In this document: positions 35,159-42,941 of the stretch, in pieces
How the letters are laid out: each line of letters opens with the position of its first letter
How positions within the stretch are numbered: the first letter of the stretch is position 1
From: Bacillota bacterium
GTDB taxonomy: Bacteria > Bacillota > Clostridia > Peptostreptococcales > Anaerovoracaceae
Reading direction: 5' to 3'
DNA length: 64,000 nt
Assembly (NCBI GenBank): GCA_017437745.1
Contig: JAFRYI010000009.1
Span: 27,826-91,825, forward strand
The notes under the pieces: model-generated
What the model was told of the DNA's origin: nothing
The model's database searches: none
Seen by the model: the letters and a program-made list of their open reading frames with translations, nothing else
Program-made: the position numbers and the translations under genes

Positions 35159-35785
35159 CTACTTGATAAGCTTTCCCATGATGCCTACTACGTCGCCGAT
35201 GTCCAGTCCGTCGCTGAGGTCCACTCCGCTCTTCTTGGACGAGCTCTTCTTGCTGGAAGAACCGGAGCCGAGCATGGTTCCGATGAGGCTGCCTACGTCT
35301 ACGTTGCTGAGCAGCGAGGACATGAGGTTGGTGGTCTGCGCGGTCTTGGCCTTCTGGGTAGCAGCGGTCTTTGTCTGGGCAGTGGTCTGCTGGCCGAGGA
35401 GGCTCAGGAGCAGCGGAGCTGCCGCGGCGAGAACGTTACCCGCCTGGCTCTGGGTAACACCTGCCTGGTTAGCGACTGTCTTGATGGTAGCATTGGTCTT
35501 GTTTCCCAGAAGATGCTGGATGATCTTCGCGCCGTCGTTCAGGTCTACGTTGTTGTAGAAGGACGAAAGATTGGAAGTGTCATCCTGCGCGTGGGAAGCG
35601 AGCGCTTTCGCGAAACTGGTCGCGGTGGAAGTCTGCTGGGACTGCTTGTTCGCGCCTGCCAGAAGCGACGGAAGAGCGCTGGCAAGAATGCTGGTAACGT
35701 CAGACGAAGAAGAACCGGTAGCAGTGCTGATGCCCTGCTGGCTCTGCTGGCTCAGAAATACGTTCATTAAACTTGAAAGATCCAT
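35159..35785 (-). CDS. DUF937 (YidB-like) protein
   Basis: A 208-residue protein of the DUF937 family. Ser/Gln/Thr-rich linkers separate helical segments: SILASALPSLLAG (about 31-43), DGAKIIQHLLGNKT (about 83-96) and AGNVLAAAAPLLLSLLGQQT (about 114-133), which is the family core. The tail is SGVDLSDGLDIGDVVGIMGKLIK. No signal peptide or membrane helix is evident. The family function is unknown. The ATG follows GGAGG at normal spacing. Its promoter overlaps a palindrome (35847-35863), suggesting regulation. Confidence 0.8.
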   Translation of the reverse strand: MDLSSLMNVFLSQQSQQGISTATGSSSSDVTSILASALPSLLAGANKQSQQTSTATSFAKALASHAQDDTSNLSSFYNNVDLNDGAKIIQHLLGNKTNATIKTVANQAGVTQSQAGNVLAAAAPLLLSLLGQQTTAQTKTAATQKAKTAQTTNLMSSLLSNVDVGSLIGTMLGSGSSSKKSSSKKSGVDLSDGLDIGDVVGIMGKLIK

Positions 35786-35834
35786 TTGATTCCTCCGATG
35801 ATATATTCAGAAAAAATTGTTTTCTAACAAATCA

Positions 35835-35863
35835 ATTATGCTCTATTTGCATTGAAAATGCAA
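35835..35863 (-). promoter_or_regulatory. Promoter of the DUF937 gene with overlapping palindrome
   Basis: On the minus strand TTGCAT (35863-35858), a 17-bp spacer and CATAAT (35840-35835). The -35 hexamer is one arm of the inverted repeat TTGCAT-5 nt-ATGCAA (35847-35863), a plausible operator. Confidence 0.55.
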
Positions 35864-35952
35864 GAAATATACTAACGACGGCAAAAATCGTGTATAATAC
35901 ATATCGTAATTAACTTGTCGTACATGCTTATTCAGATAAAAGGAGTATTTAA

Positions 35953-36702
35953 ATGGCAGAAAAGAAAGAAAAAAAACTTGTAGCGGCTTCCGAAAGTTCC
36001 GCTGCCAAGAAGAAAGAAACCATAACCACGCCGGCCGGATATCAGGCTAAGGCGGCAAAACCGGTAGGAAACGCCGGCGGACTCAGAGTAGGAGCCATAA
36101 TCCTCTGGATACTGGCGATAGCGTTCGAAGTCCTTGCCATACTGGTACTGTTCGGAAAGATCAACATCACGTTCATGCCGCAGGTATGGCAGCTGATAGC
36201 GTTCATCGTTCTGGACCTCATCTGCGTGATCATCGGTTCTTCGCTCTGGAAGAAGGCCAACCACATCGCTCCGGCTTCCGCCGCCAACAAAGTAAAGTTC
36301 TGGCTGTGGAACAACCTGGGCGTCATCGTTTCCTGCTTCGCGTTCGTTCCTATCATAATCCTCATGCTCACCAACAAGGATCTTGATAAGAAGACCAAAG
36401 TCATCGCCGTGATCGTAGCGATCGTAGCCCTTCTCATCGGCGGAGCCGCAAGCTTCGATTACAATCCTGTTTCCAGCGAGGAACTCACCGCGGCCGAGGC
36501 TGCGCTGGGCGACACCATAGTTTACTGGTCTCCGTTCGGTAAAGTGTATCACACGCACGACGACTGCTCCGCGCTCAACGTTTCCGAGACTCTGACCTAC
36601 GGAACCGTGGAAGAAGCTGTCGCGGCCAACCGCACCAGACTCTGCAAGTTCTGCGCCAACAGGGACAACATCACGACGGTAGTAACTGACGAAACGAAAT
36701 AG
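35953..36702 (+). CDS. Membrane protein with C-terminal His/Cys metal-binding motif
   Basis: A 249-residue protein I can describe but not name. A charged N-terminus (1-45) is rich in Lys and Ala. Four membrane helices follow: about 47-68, 76-95, 115-137 and 147-168. The soluble end carries VYHTHDDCSALNVSETL, then GTVEEAVAANRTRLCKFC (about 218-235). The pattern His-x(4)-Cys ... Cys-x(2)-Cys with an intervening E-E-A helix recurs in small zinc domains appended to nucleases and surface proteins. A TATAAT at 35893-35898 is the likely -10, but no convincing -35 is seen. The gene stands alone and ends at a strong terminator. Confidence 0.7.
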   Translation: MAEKKEKKLVAASESSAAKKKETITTPAGYQAKAAKPVGNAGGLRVGAIILWILAIAFEVLAILVLFGKINITFMPQVWQLIAFIVLDLICVIIGSSLWKKANHIAPASAANKVKFWLWNNLGVIVSCFAFVPIIILMLTNKDLDKKTKVIAVIVAIVALLIGGAASFDYNPVSSEELTAAEAALGDTIVYWSPFGKVYHTHDDCSALNVSETLTYGTVEEAVAANRTRLCKFCANRDNITTVVTDETK

Positions 36703-36718
36703 CACAGCAGCGATCTTA

Positions 36719-36746
36719 AGCCCCGGGACGCCCCGGGGCTTTTTTA
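36719..36746 (+). terminator. Terminator of the 35953 gene
   Basis: Arms AGCCCCGGG and CCCGGGGCT with a 4-nt loop, followed by six T residues. Confidence 0.85.
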
Positions 36747-36844
36747 TTGAGATCGGCCGGCTGACCGCGGGATCTGCAGTCCGGAACGCGTACGGCTCAT
36801 GTGAATATAGAAAAGCGGGAACGGTCCTCGTAATGGCAACAAAA

Positions 36845-36871
36845 AAAGGCCCCGGAACATCCGGGGCCTTT
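36845..36871 (-). terminator. Terminator of the LysM gene
   Basis: Perfect 12-bp arms AAAGGCCCCGGA and TCCGGGGCCTTT with a 3-nt loop. On the minus strand they are followed by TTTTGTT. Confidence 0.85.
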
Positions 36872-36886
36872 AACGCGGTAAAGTTA

Positions 36887-37501
36887 TTACTTCTTTCCGA
36901 AGAGTCCGCCGAGGAAGCCCTTCTTGGTCTCCTCGACCTTAGCCTCTGCCTTCTCTTCGACCTTTGCGGTCTTAGCGGCAAAGTCTGCGGCTGCGGCGGA
37001 AGCCTTGGCCTCGTCTGCTTCCACCTTGGTCCTTGCGGCGGCAGCAGCGGCAGCGGCAGCCTTAGCTGCGGCGATGGCCTTCTCCTGAGCGGCGGCGATG
37101 GATGCCTTCTGAGCTTCCTCAGCAGCCTTAACGGCAGCGGCGTGCGCCTCGTCCAGAGGAACGATCAGCTCGTGTCCTGCGTAGATCAGGTTCGGGTTAG
37201 CTATTCCGTTGTATCTTACCAGAGCCTCTACCGTGGTACCGAACTGCTTGGCGATCTTGGTGAGATTGTCGCCGGGCTGGATCGTGTACTTGGTGGTAGC
37301 CGGTGTGGAAGCACCTGCGGCAGTAGTTGCTGCGGCCGGTTCAGCGTCCGCTACGGGGATCTTAAGTTCCTGACCTACGAAGATCAGGTTCGGGTTAGCT
37401 ATGTTGTTGATCTTTACGAGTTCCGCTACGGTGGTGCCGTACTTCTTGGAGATCTTTGTCAGGTTGTCGCCTGCAACGACCTTATAAATTTCGTATGCCA
37501 T
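36887..37501 (-). CDS. Protein with two LysM domains and an Ala-rich coiled coil
   Basis: A 204-residue protein. Two LysM domains, YKVVAGDNLTKISKKYGTTV (about 5-24) and YTIQPGDNLTKIAKQFGTTV (about 72-91), are each followed by the usual NPNLIxxGxxLxIP. LysM binds N-acetylglucosamine polymers such as peptidoglycan. Residues about 120-190 are an Ala/Lys/Glu-rich coiled coil ending in KKGFLGGLFGKK. There is no signal peptide or sortase motif, so export is unexplained. It may act inside the cell like other clostridial LysM proteins. The ATG at 37501 follows GGAGGT. The promoter lies at 37541-37569. Confidence 0.85.
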   Translation of the reverse strand: MAYEIYKVVAGDNLTKISKKYGTTVAELVKINNIANPNLIFVGQELKIPVADAEPAAATTAAGASTPATTKYTIQPGDNLTKIAKQFGTTVEALVRYNGIANPNLIYAGHELIVPLDEAHAAAVKAAEEAQKASIAAAQEKAIAAAKAAAAAAAAARTKVEADEAKASAAAADFAAKTAKVEEKAEAKVEETKKGFLGGLFGKK

Positions 37502-37540
37502 TATTTTACCTCCAAACAGCAAAAATAACTTTACGCATAA

Positions 37541-37569
37541 ATTATAAACCTACGTTAATTTTTCGGCAA
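37541..37569 (-). promoter_or_regulatory. Promoter of the LysM gene
   Basis: On the minus strand TTGCCG (37569-37564), a 17-bp spacer and TATAAT (37546-37541). Confidence 0.7.
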
Positions 37570-37588
37570 GCATTTGAGGAAAAAAACA

Positions 37589-37617
37589 TTGACATACCCC
37601 CTCTTTTAAAGTACTCT
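37589..37617 (+). promoter_or_regulatory. Promoter of the amino-acid ABC importer
   Basis: A perfect TTGACA (37589-37594), a 17-bp spacer and a poor TACTCT (37612-37617). A weak -10 with a good -35 may mean activation is needed. The predicted leader is about 200 nt to the ABC start and contains a small reading frame. Confidence 0.5.
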
Positions 37618-37659
37618 TTTCGTGACCGAATAATTCCGGAAGGAGCTGATAATTCCAAG

Positions 37660-37806
37660 ATGAAAAAAACAGAATATCTTAAGGCTCCGGCGGGTATGAG
37701 GAACCCCTCCGCGGTGGCTTTCAAAGCCCCTGTAACAACAGCCTTGGAGGCAGATACGGTATCAACGATGGCGCAGCGCAAAAATGCCTGTGCTTTTTGT
37801 GTGTAA
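37660..37806 (+). CDS. Small open reading frame (48 aa) upstream of the ABC importer
   Basis: This frame begins MKKTEYLKAPAGMRNPSAVA and ends KNACAFCV, with two Cys in its last five residues. It stops 14 nt before the ABC ATPase start, whose ribosome site GAGG lies in that gap, so the two could be translationally coupled. Codon use (CTT-AAG, GCG, CCG) looks like that of real genes here. An AGGAG lies 14 nt before the ATG, longer than ideal. It could be a regulatory leader peptide or a small protein. I know of no homologue. Confidence 0.4.
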   Translation: MKKTEYLKAPAGMRNPSAVAFKAPVTTALEADTVSTMAQRKNACAFCV

Positions 37807-37820
37807 AAAGAGGAAAAGAA

Positions 37821-38921
37821 ATGATCGAACTTAGGCACTTGAGAAAGGAATACGAGGGCGTCACTCCCCTGGAGGACGTTTCGATCACCATCAACAACGG
37901 CGACGTGATAGCGGTGATCGGACCCTCCGGAACAGGTAAGTCCACCCTGCTGCGCTGCATCAACATGCTGGAGGAACCCACCTCCGGCGAGATCGTGGTG
38001 GACGGACAGGTGATAAACGACGGCAAATGCGACCTTAACGAGGTCCGCAAGAAGATGGGCATGGTCTTCCAGTCCTTCAATCTGTTCGGTCATCTTACCG
38101 TAATAGAGAACATCATGAACCCGCAGATAACCCTTCTGGGAAGGAGCCGCCAGGAAGCCTACGACAAGGCGATGGATCTCCTCAACAAGGTAGGTCTGTG
38201 GGCAAAGGCCCTTTCCTATCCGGACGAGCTCTCCGGCGGACAGCAGCAGCGTATCGCGATAGCAAGAACGCTTGCCATGGACCCGGAGATAATACTCTTC
38301 GACGAGCCCACTTCGGCCCTGGATCCTTCCATGATAGGCGAAGTACAGTCCATCATCCGCATGATAGCCAAGACCGGCCGCACGATGATGATAGTCACTC
38401 ACGAGATGGACTTCGCCCGCAAGATAGCCAACCGCGTGCTCTTCATGAGCAACGGTGTGATCTACGAGGAAGGCACACCCAAGGAGATCTTCGAGAACCC
38501 GAAGAAGGACCTTACGAAGAAGTTCATCCAGAGGCTCTCCACCATCACCTACCGCATAGAGAGCCGCGACTTCGACTTCGAAGCGGTAAACGACGAGCTG
38601 CAGCAGTACGCGGAGAAGCTGCTCATCGAGAACGAGCGTACGTCCAAACTGCTGCTCTGCCTGGAAGAGCTTGTGATGAACAACCTCTTCGAGTTCGAGG
38701 AAGACCCCAACATCTTCGCCAGCATAGACTACTCCGAGAAGAGCGACATACTCTCCCTGGAGCTTAAATACGCCGGACAGCATTTCGATCCGGAGACCTG
38801 CGACAGCTTGCTGTTCAAGGAGATCCTGGCCGAGCCCACCACCACCCTGCTGGACGAGACCGTTACAGGCAAATGGTACACCAACCACACCAAGATAGAC
38901 TTCAAGTGGGAGGAGCACTAA
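37821..38921 (+). CDS. Amino-acid ABC importer ATPase with C-terminal RsbW-like domain
   Basis: A 366-residue protein. Residues 1-240 are a GlnQ-type ATPase: Walker A GPSGTGKST (34-42), Q-loop VFQSFNLFGHLTVIEN (82-97), signature LSGGQQQR (138-145), Walker B IILFDEPTSALDP (157-169) and switch His194. Usual GlnQ proteins end near 245. Here about 120 residues follow, in which KLLLCLEELVMNN (276-288) and LKYAGQHFDPE (315-325) resemble the N and G1 boxes of HATPase/RsbW kinases. The start at 37821 gives the classical MIELRHLRKEY. The gene is followed by the permease after one base. The extra domain probably senses or regulates. Confidence 0.85.
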   Translation: MIELRHLRKEYEGVTPLEDVSITINNGDVIAVIGPSGTGKSTLLRCINMLEEPTSGEIVVDGQVINDGKCDLNEVRKKMGMVFQSFNLFGHLTVIENIMNPQITLLGRSRQEAYDKAMDLLNKVGLWAKALSYPDELSGGQQQRIAIARTLAMDPEIILFDEPTSALDPSMIGEVQSIIRMIAKTGRTMMIVTHEMDFARKIANRVLFMSNGVIYEEGTPKEIFENPKKDLTKKFIQRLSTITYRIESRDFDFEAVNDELQQYAEKLLIENERTSKLLLCLEELVMNNLFEFEEDPNIFASIDYSEKSDILSLELKYAGQHFDPETCDSLLFKEILAEPTTTLLDETVTGKWYTNHTKIDFKWEEH

Positions 38922-38922
38922 G

Positions 38923-40536
38923 ATGAAAAAGACTTTAAACAAAAAGATCGCGCTCCTTCTTGCGCTGGCCATAGTCCTGGGACTTGCGCTCACGTCCCCC
39001 GCTGCGGCGTTCGCGACTCAGACCGTCGGCGCCACCCAGGCGGACGAACAGGCCGAAGTCCAGAAAGAAAACGGCGGCATGGAGCCCAAGAACGGCATCA
39101 CGAAGATCTCCGACCTCAACGGCAAGACCATAGGCGTCCAGACAGGCGTTCTCTACGAGGACGAGATAAAGGACGAGATAGACGGCGAGACCTGGGAATA
39201 CTACAAGATGCCCAACGACATGATCGCGGCACTGGAGGCGAACAAGATAGACGCCTACCTGATAGAGGAAGTAGGCTTCTACGCCCAGCGCTACGAGCAT
39301 CCGGAGCTGATGCGGCTTGAAGAGAAGGCCGGACAGAGCGAGTTCGCCGTAATAATAGGCAACAACGAAAAGCAGGACACCCTCTTCAGGCAGATGCAGG
39401 AGTTCATAAAGGAAGGCAAGTCCAGCGGCTGGCTGGACCACCTCTACGACTACTGGGTAAAGAACTGGGATCCCAACACCTGCAAGATAGAGAACGTCCC
39501 CACCACCACAGGTGAGAACGGAAAAGTAATAATCGCCATCGAGGGCGGCTACGAGCCTTTCTCCTTCGAGACCGCTAACGGCGTGTCCGGCTACGACGTG
39601 GAGTTCATGATGAACTTCTGCGCCAAGTACGGATATCAGTGGGATTTCTGGACCATGGAGTTCGATTCCATAGCCCCGGGAGCCATCTCCGGTAAGTACG
39701 ATTTCGGAATGAACATCGTGGTCGACGAAGAGCGCGCCGAGGACTCCGTCCTTACCGACTGGTACTACGTCTGCGACCTGGTATTCGTAGTCGAAGGCGA
39801 GTACGAGAGCGACATGGGCTTCTTCGAGAGGATGGCCTACAACTTCAATAAGACATTCATCAGGGAAGACCGCTGGAAGCTCTTTGCCGAAGGTATGGGA
39901 CGCACCATGCTGATAACGGTGCTCTCGATAGCGCTCGGAACCGTCCTCGGATTTGCCGCCTACATGGCCTGCCGCCACGGCAACAAGCTGGCAAACGGCA
40001 TAACCGGAGTGATAAACTGGATCATCGAGGGCATTCCTACGGTAGTGTTCCTTATGATACTGGCCTTCGTAATATTCGGAAAGTCGACGCTTAACGCTAC
40101 CTGGATATCCATAATCGGCTTCACGTTCATATTCGGATGCGGAATGTTCGGCATGCTGAAAGTCGGCTGCGACGCCATCCCCAGGGGACAGTTCGAGGCC
40201 TCCACGGCTCTCGGATACAGCGACTCCCAGAGCTTCTTCAAGATAATACTTCCGCAGGCAGCAAAGCACTTCCTGCCTATCTACAAGAGCAACGTCGTAT
40301 CGCTTATCAAGGAAACGTCCGTCGTCGGCTACATCGCCGTCCGCGACCTTACCAAGATGGGCGACCTCGTAAGGAGCCGCACCTATCTGGCGTTCTTCGC
40401 GCTGATCGCGGTAGCCATACTGTACTTCGTAATGGAAGCCGTGCTGGTGTTCATCGTCAAGCGCGTACAGATGAAGGTGGATCCGAGGAGAAGATCCAGG
40501 GACAAGATCCTGTCCGGAATAAAAGAAGCCGAATAA
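38923..40536 (+). CDS. Amino-acid ABC importer, substrate-binding domain fused to permease
   Basis: A 537-residue protein combining receptor and membrane channel. A signal peptide (about 1-33, ending AAAFA) precedes two SBP_bac_3-like segments: KISDLNGKTIGVQTGVLYED (about 60-79), then GKVIIAIEGGYEPFSFE with SGYDVEFMMNFCAKYGYQ (about 203-240). In free receptors the second segment normally comes first, so the lobes appear rearranged or duplicated. The permease (about 320-520) has five helices and the EAA-type loop FEASTALGYSDSQSFFKIILPQA (about 424-446) that docks on the ATPase. Such fused GlnPH systems import glutamine, glutamate or histidine. It is operonic with the preceding ATPase. Confidence 0.85.
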   Translation: MKKTLNKKIALLLALAIVLGLALTSPAAAFATQTVGATQADEQAEVQKENGGMEPKNGITKISDLNGKTIGVQTGVLYEDEIKDEIDGETWEYYKMPNDMIAALEANKIDAYLIEEVGFYAQRYEHPELMRLEEKAGQSEFAVIIGNNEKQDTLFRQMQEFIKEGKSSGWLDHLYDYWVKNWDPNTCKIENVPTTTGENGKVIIAIEGGYEPFSFETANGVSGYDVEFMMNFCAKYGYQWDFWTMEFDSIAPGAISGKYDFGMNIVVDEERAEDSVLTDWYYVCDLVFVVEGEYESDMGFFERMAYNFNKTFIREDRWKLFAEGMGRTMLITVLSIALGTVLGFAAYMACRHGNKLANGITGVINWIIEGIPTVVFLMILAFVIFGKSTLNATWISIIGFTFIFGCGMFGMLKVGCDAIPRGQFEASTALGYSDSQSFFKIILPQAAKHFLPIYKSNVVSLIKETSVVGYIAVRDLTKMGDLVRSRTYLAFFALIAVAILYFVMEAVLVFIVKRVQMKVDPRRRSRDKILSGIKEAE

Positions 40537-40557
40537 CAGCATATAACTAAAACAAAA

Positions 40558-40587
40558 GGCCCCGCGTCCTGACGATGCGGGGTCTTT
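40558..40587 (+). terminator. Terminator after the ABC importer
   Basis: Arms CCCCGC (40560) and GCGGGG (40577), extended by flanking pairs, followed by TCTTT. It may serve the convergent YdcF gene as well. Confidence 0.6.
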
Positions 40588-40609
40588 GAATTCTTATAAC
40601 AGTACCGGT

Positions 40610-41824
40610 TCAGACGACTTTGTAGGCAAGCAGCGTCAGGACTATGCTTAAAAGGATCAGCGATCCCAGTATTATCGCCTGCTTTATTCTGTGCTCGGTA
40701 AGAAGTCCGACGAACTCCCGGACCGCGGCGTTCGGCCAGAAATACCATCTGGTCTTCGCGCCTATTCCCACCGCGCGCATCTTTACTCGTCTGGCTTTAA
40801 GCCCTCCGCGGAACACATGATAATTCGTGGTCGCGAACGCGACCTTCGCGTCCGCTCCTCCGTCCGCCAGGATAAGTTCTTTGGAGAACTTCATGTTCTC
40901 CGCGGTATCCGTAGACCTGTCCTCGACCAGTACGCGTTCGGGCTCAATGCCGCAGGAAATGAGATAGTTCCTCATGCACTCCGCTTCGGATATCACCTCG
41001 GTCGGCCCCTGCCCTCCGGATACCACGAATTTCAGGTCTTTGCCGGTCTTTTCCAGCTGAGCGTTCCTGAACTCCAGGGCCTTGTCTATCCTTCCGCGAA
41101 GAAGCGGAGTAGGCGTTCCGTCTTTTCTTATTCCGCAGCCCAGTACGATCATGTAGTCTTTGTCGGGATCCGGTCTGTATTTTACGACAATGACGGAAGC
41201 AATGATGACACCGGCGAGCATGCTCTCGAAGTACAGGTATATGAATTCGTAAGTGTTGAAGAACAGGTCGTGGCGCAGCACCTCGTCCACCGATCCGGAA
41301 ACGTTGTCGAACAGCATCAGCACAGCTGCTCCGCCTACCATCAGCACGGACAGTATCATGCCCAGAAGGTTCACAAGCCTTCTGCCCTCGTGGATGATCA
41401 GCGAGACATTGGATATGAACAGACCTGCGGAAAACACAAGTATGAACGGTATCGTGATCTGCACGAAGTTTCCGGCAGAATCCATCAGAAGCGACACCAG
41501 CCGGAGCAGACCGTCCTGCGACGGCATAAGAAAAGAAACCTTAAGGACGCGCAACGTCATTATGAATGTGGACAGCGCGAACAGCGCGAATCCGGAATAG
41601 AAGATGGTATTGTACGAATAAGGGTTGTACCTGAGCTGCTTTACGAACGCGTTGGCCAGCATGGCCATGACGACTATCAGAAACAGCGCCAGGACCACGC
41701 ACGCGAAACCCAGACTGTAGTTGCCGGAGGTCCTGAACACGACAAATTCGATCGCAATGGCTATTACCGCTGCCACCGCGATGTTCCAGACTTTCGGTTT
41801 TTTATCCAGTGTGTCGAATCTCAT
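40610..41824 (-). CDS. YdcF/ElyC-like membrane protein (DUF218)
   Basis: A 404-residue protein with about six membrane helices in residues 14-215, a DUF218 domain (about 222-370) and a last helix (about 382-402). The domain shows DYMIVLGCGIRKDGTPTPLLRGRIDKAL (about 224-251), FVVSGGQGPTE (about 267-277), EAECMRNYL and EDRSTDTAENM (about 301-311). These are the YdcF/SanA hallmarks. Homologues affect cell envelope integrity; the reaction is not settled. It is monocistronic and convergent with the ABC importer. Confidence 0.82.
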   Translation of the reverse strand: MRFDTLDKKPKVWNIAVAAVIAIAIEFVVFRTSGNYSLGFACVVLALFLIVVMAMLANAFVKQLRYNPYSYNTIFYSGFALFALSTFIMTLRVLKVSFLMPSQDGLLRLVSLLMDSAGNFVQITIPFILVFSAGLFISNVSLIIHEGRRLVNLLGMILSVLMVGGAAVLMLFDNVSGSVDEVLRHDLFFNTYEFIYLYFESMLAGVIIASVIVVKYRPDPDKDYMIVLGCGIRKDGTPTPLLRGRIDKALEFRNAQLEKTGKDLKFVVSGGQGPTEVISEAECMRNYLISCGIEPERVLVEDRSTDTAENMKFSKELILADGGADAKVAFATTNYHVFRGGLKARRVKMRAVGIGAKTRWYFWPNAAVREFVGLLTEHRIKQAIILGSLILLSIVLTLLAYKVV

Positions 41825-41856
41825 CGTCCGCCTTTAGAAGATGCTTCAGGATAAGC

Positions 41857-42792
41857 TCAGCGCTTGATCAGATCCTTGTAATCCGCCGCGGCCAGTATGC
41901 CGAAGACAAGAACGACTATCGTGCAGATTATGGTTACCGGATTCAGCAGGCTGGTATCCTTCAGGAAAATGACGGAGAAGACTACCGCCCACGCGGAATA
42001 AGTGATGTTCAGGGCCATGGACTTAGATGCTCCGATCTGGGAGATGGCTCTGTAATAGAACAGATAGGACGCGGTGGCGAACAGCGCGGCGATCGCGATG
42101 ATCAGGAACAGCTTTCCGTTGCCGTTGAACAGGGATACCGTAAAGCCCCAGCCCTTCATGATGGGAAGGAGCACCACGCCGTAGACTACGGCCGAGGTAG
42201 TCTGTCTTATCTGGAGGGCTATTTCGTCGGTAACAGCGTCGTCCTGAACGCACTTGGCGATAATGACGGCCTCGATGCCCCAGCCGAAAGCGCACAGCAG
42301 CGCGCCTACTATGCCGAGCAGGAAGTTCTTGATGTTGACGTCCGGAGAATAATAGAGTCCGTACACGCCGGCAAGGCAGAGGATAAGGAATACCCAGCGG
42401 TACCACTGCATCTTTTCTTTCAGGAAGAAATATGCCAGGACCGCGCCTATGGCCGGGAAAATGGCGCTTGCGACGGCGCCTATTGAAGCGCCCATGTTGG
42501 CGACCGCCAGAACGTAACCGGTCATTCCTACCGGACCGCCTATTACGGCTGCCAGAGCTACGAACCTGCCGCTTCTGGTCTTAAGGGCCTTGAAGAACGC
42601 GGGCAGATTGCCCCTTGCTCCGTTGTAGATCCACGAGAAGATCGCGGAAAAAAGATCGTGAAGAAACGTGCTGACGAACGGCGCCAGAACTATCGCCTGC
42701 TCCGTGCTTACGAACGGAGACATGGCCAGCGCTATGCCCAGGACTATGGTCTCGACTGCCCAGGTGACGCCTGCTACTATACCTGCAAACAT
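41857..42792 (-). CDS. DMT-superfamily (EamA-type) transporter
   Basis: A 311-residue protein with ten predicted helices in two EamA-like repeats (GGPVGMTGYVLAVANMGASIGAVASAIFPAIGAVLAYF in the first, NITYSAWAVVFSVIFL in the second). It probably exports a small metabolite; the substrate is unknown. The start is the ATG at 42792 behind AAGGAG with 7-nt spacing. A short hairpin, GGCTC-TTCC-GAGCC in plus-strand terms (42812-42825), precedes the ribosome site and is followed on the minus strand by six T residues. It could act as a weak attenuator. Confidence 0.82.
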   Translation of the reverse strand: MFAGIVAGVTWAVETIVLGIALAMSPFVSTEQAIVLAPFVSTFLHDLFSAIFSWIYNGARGNLPAFFKALKTRSGRFVALAAVIGGPVGMTGYVLAVANMGASIGAVASAIFPAIGAVLAYFFLKEKMQWYRWVFLILCLAGVYGLYYSPDVNIKNFLLGIVGALLCAFGWGIEAVIIAKCVQDDAVTDEIALQIRQTTSAVVYGVVLLPIMKGWGFTVSLFNGNGKLFLIIAIAALFATASYLFYYRAISQIGASKSMALNITYSAWAVVFSVIFLKDTSLLNPVTIICTIVVLVFGILAAADYKDLIKR

Positions 42793-42847
42793 GAATAACT
42801 CCTTAAAAAATGGCTCTTCCGAGCCGTATGATCGCAACAATACGGTT

Positions 42848-42875
42848 ATTGTACCACAGAACCCTTATGTAGCAA
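42848..42875 (-). promoter_or_regulatory. Promoter of the DMT transporter gene
   Basis: On the minus strand TTGCTA (42875-42870), a 16-bp spacer and TACAAT (42853-42848). Transcription should start near 42841. Confidence 0.55.
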
Positions 42876-42926
42876 CTCTTTTTGTGAATATATCACATCA
42901 TAGCGAGGCAAAACACGGGCTTTCTG

Positions 42927-42935
42927 TGTTATAAT
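42927..42935 (+). promoter_or_regulatory. Extended -10 promoter giving a leaderless transcript
   Basis: The sequence TG-T-TATAAT (42927-42935) is an extended -10. It ends six bases before the ATG at 42942. The expected start of transcription is therefore the A of the ATG, and there is no ribosome binding site. The -35 region is weak, as is common with extended -10 promoters. Confidence 0.65.
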
Positions 42936-42941
42936 CGCACC

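Noticed and set aside
42806..42847. Terminator/antiterminator pair before the DMT transporter (CCGTAT/ATACGG overlapping GGCTC/GAGCC)
   Set aside because: The predicted transcription start near 42841 lies inside the CCGTAT/ATACGG pair, so the antiterminator would not be transcribed complete. Only the small terminator-like hairpin remains.
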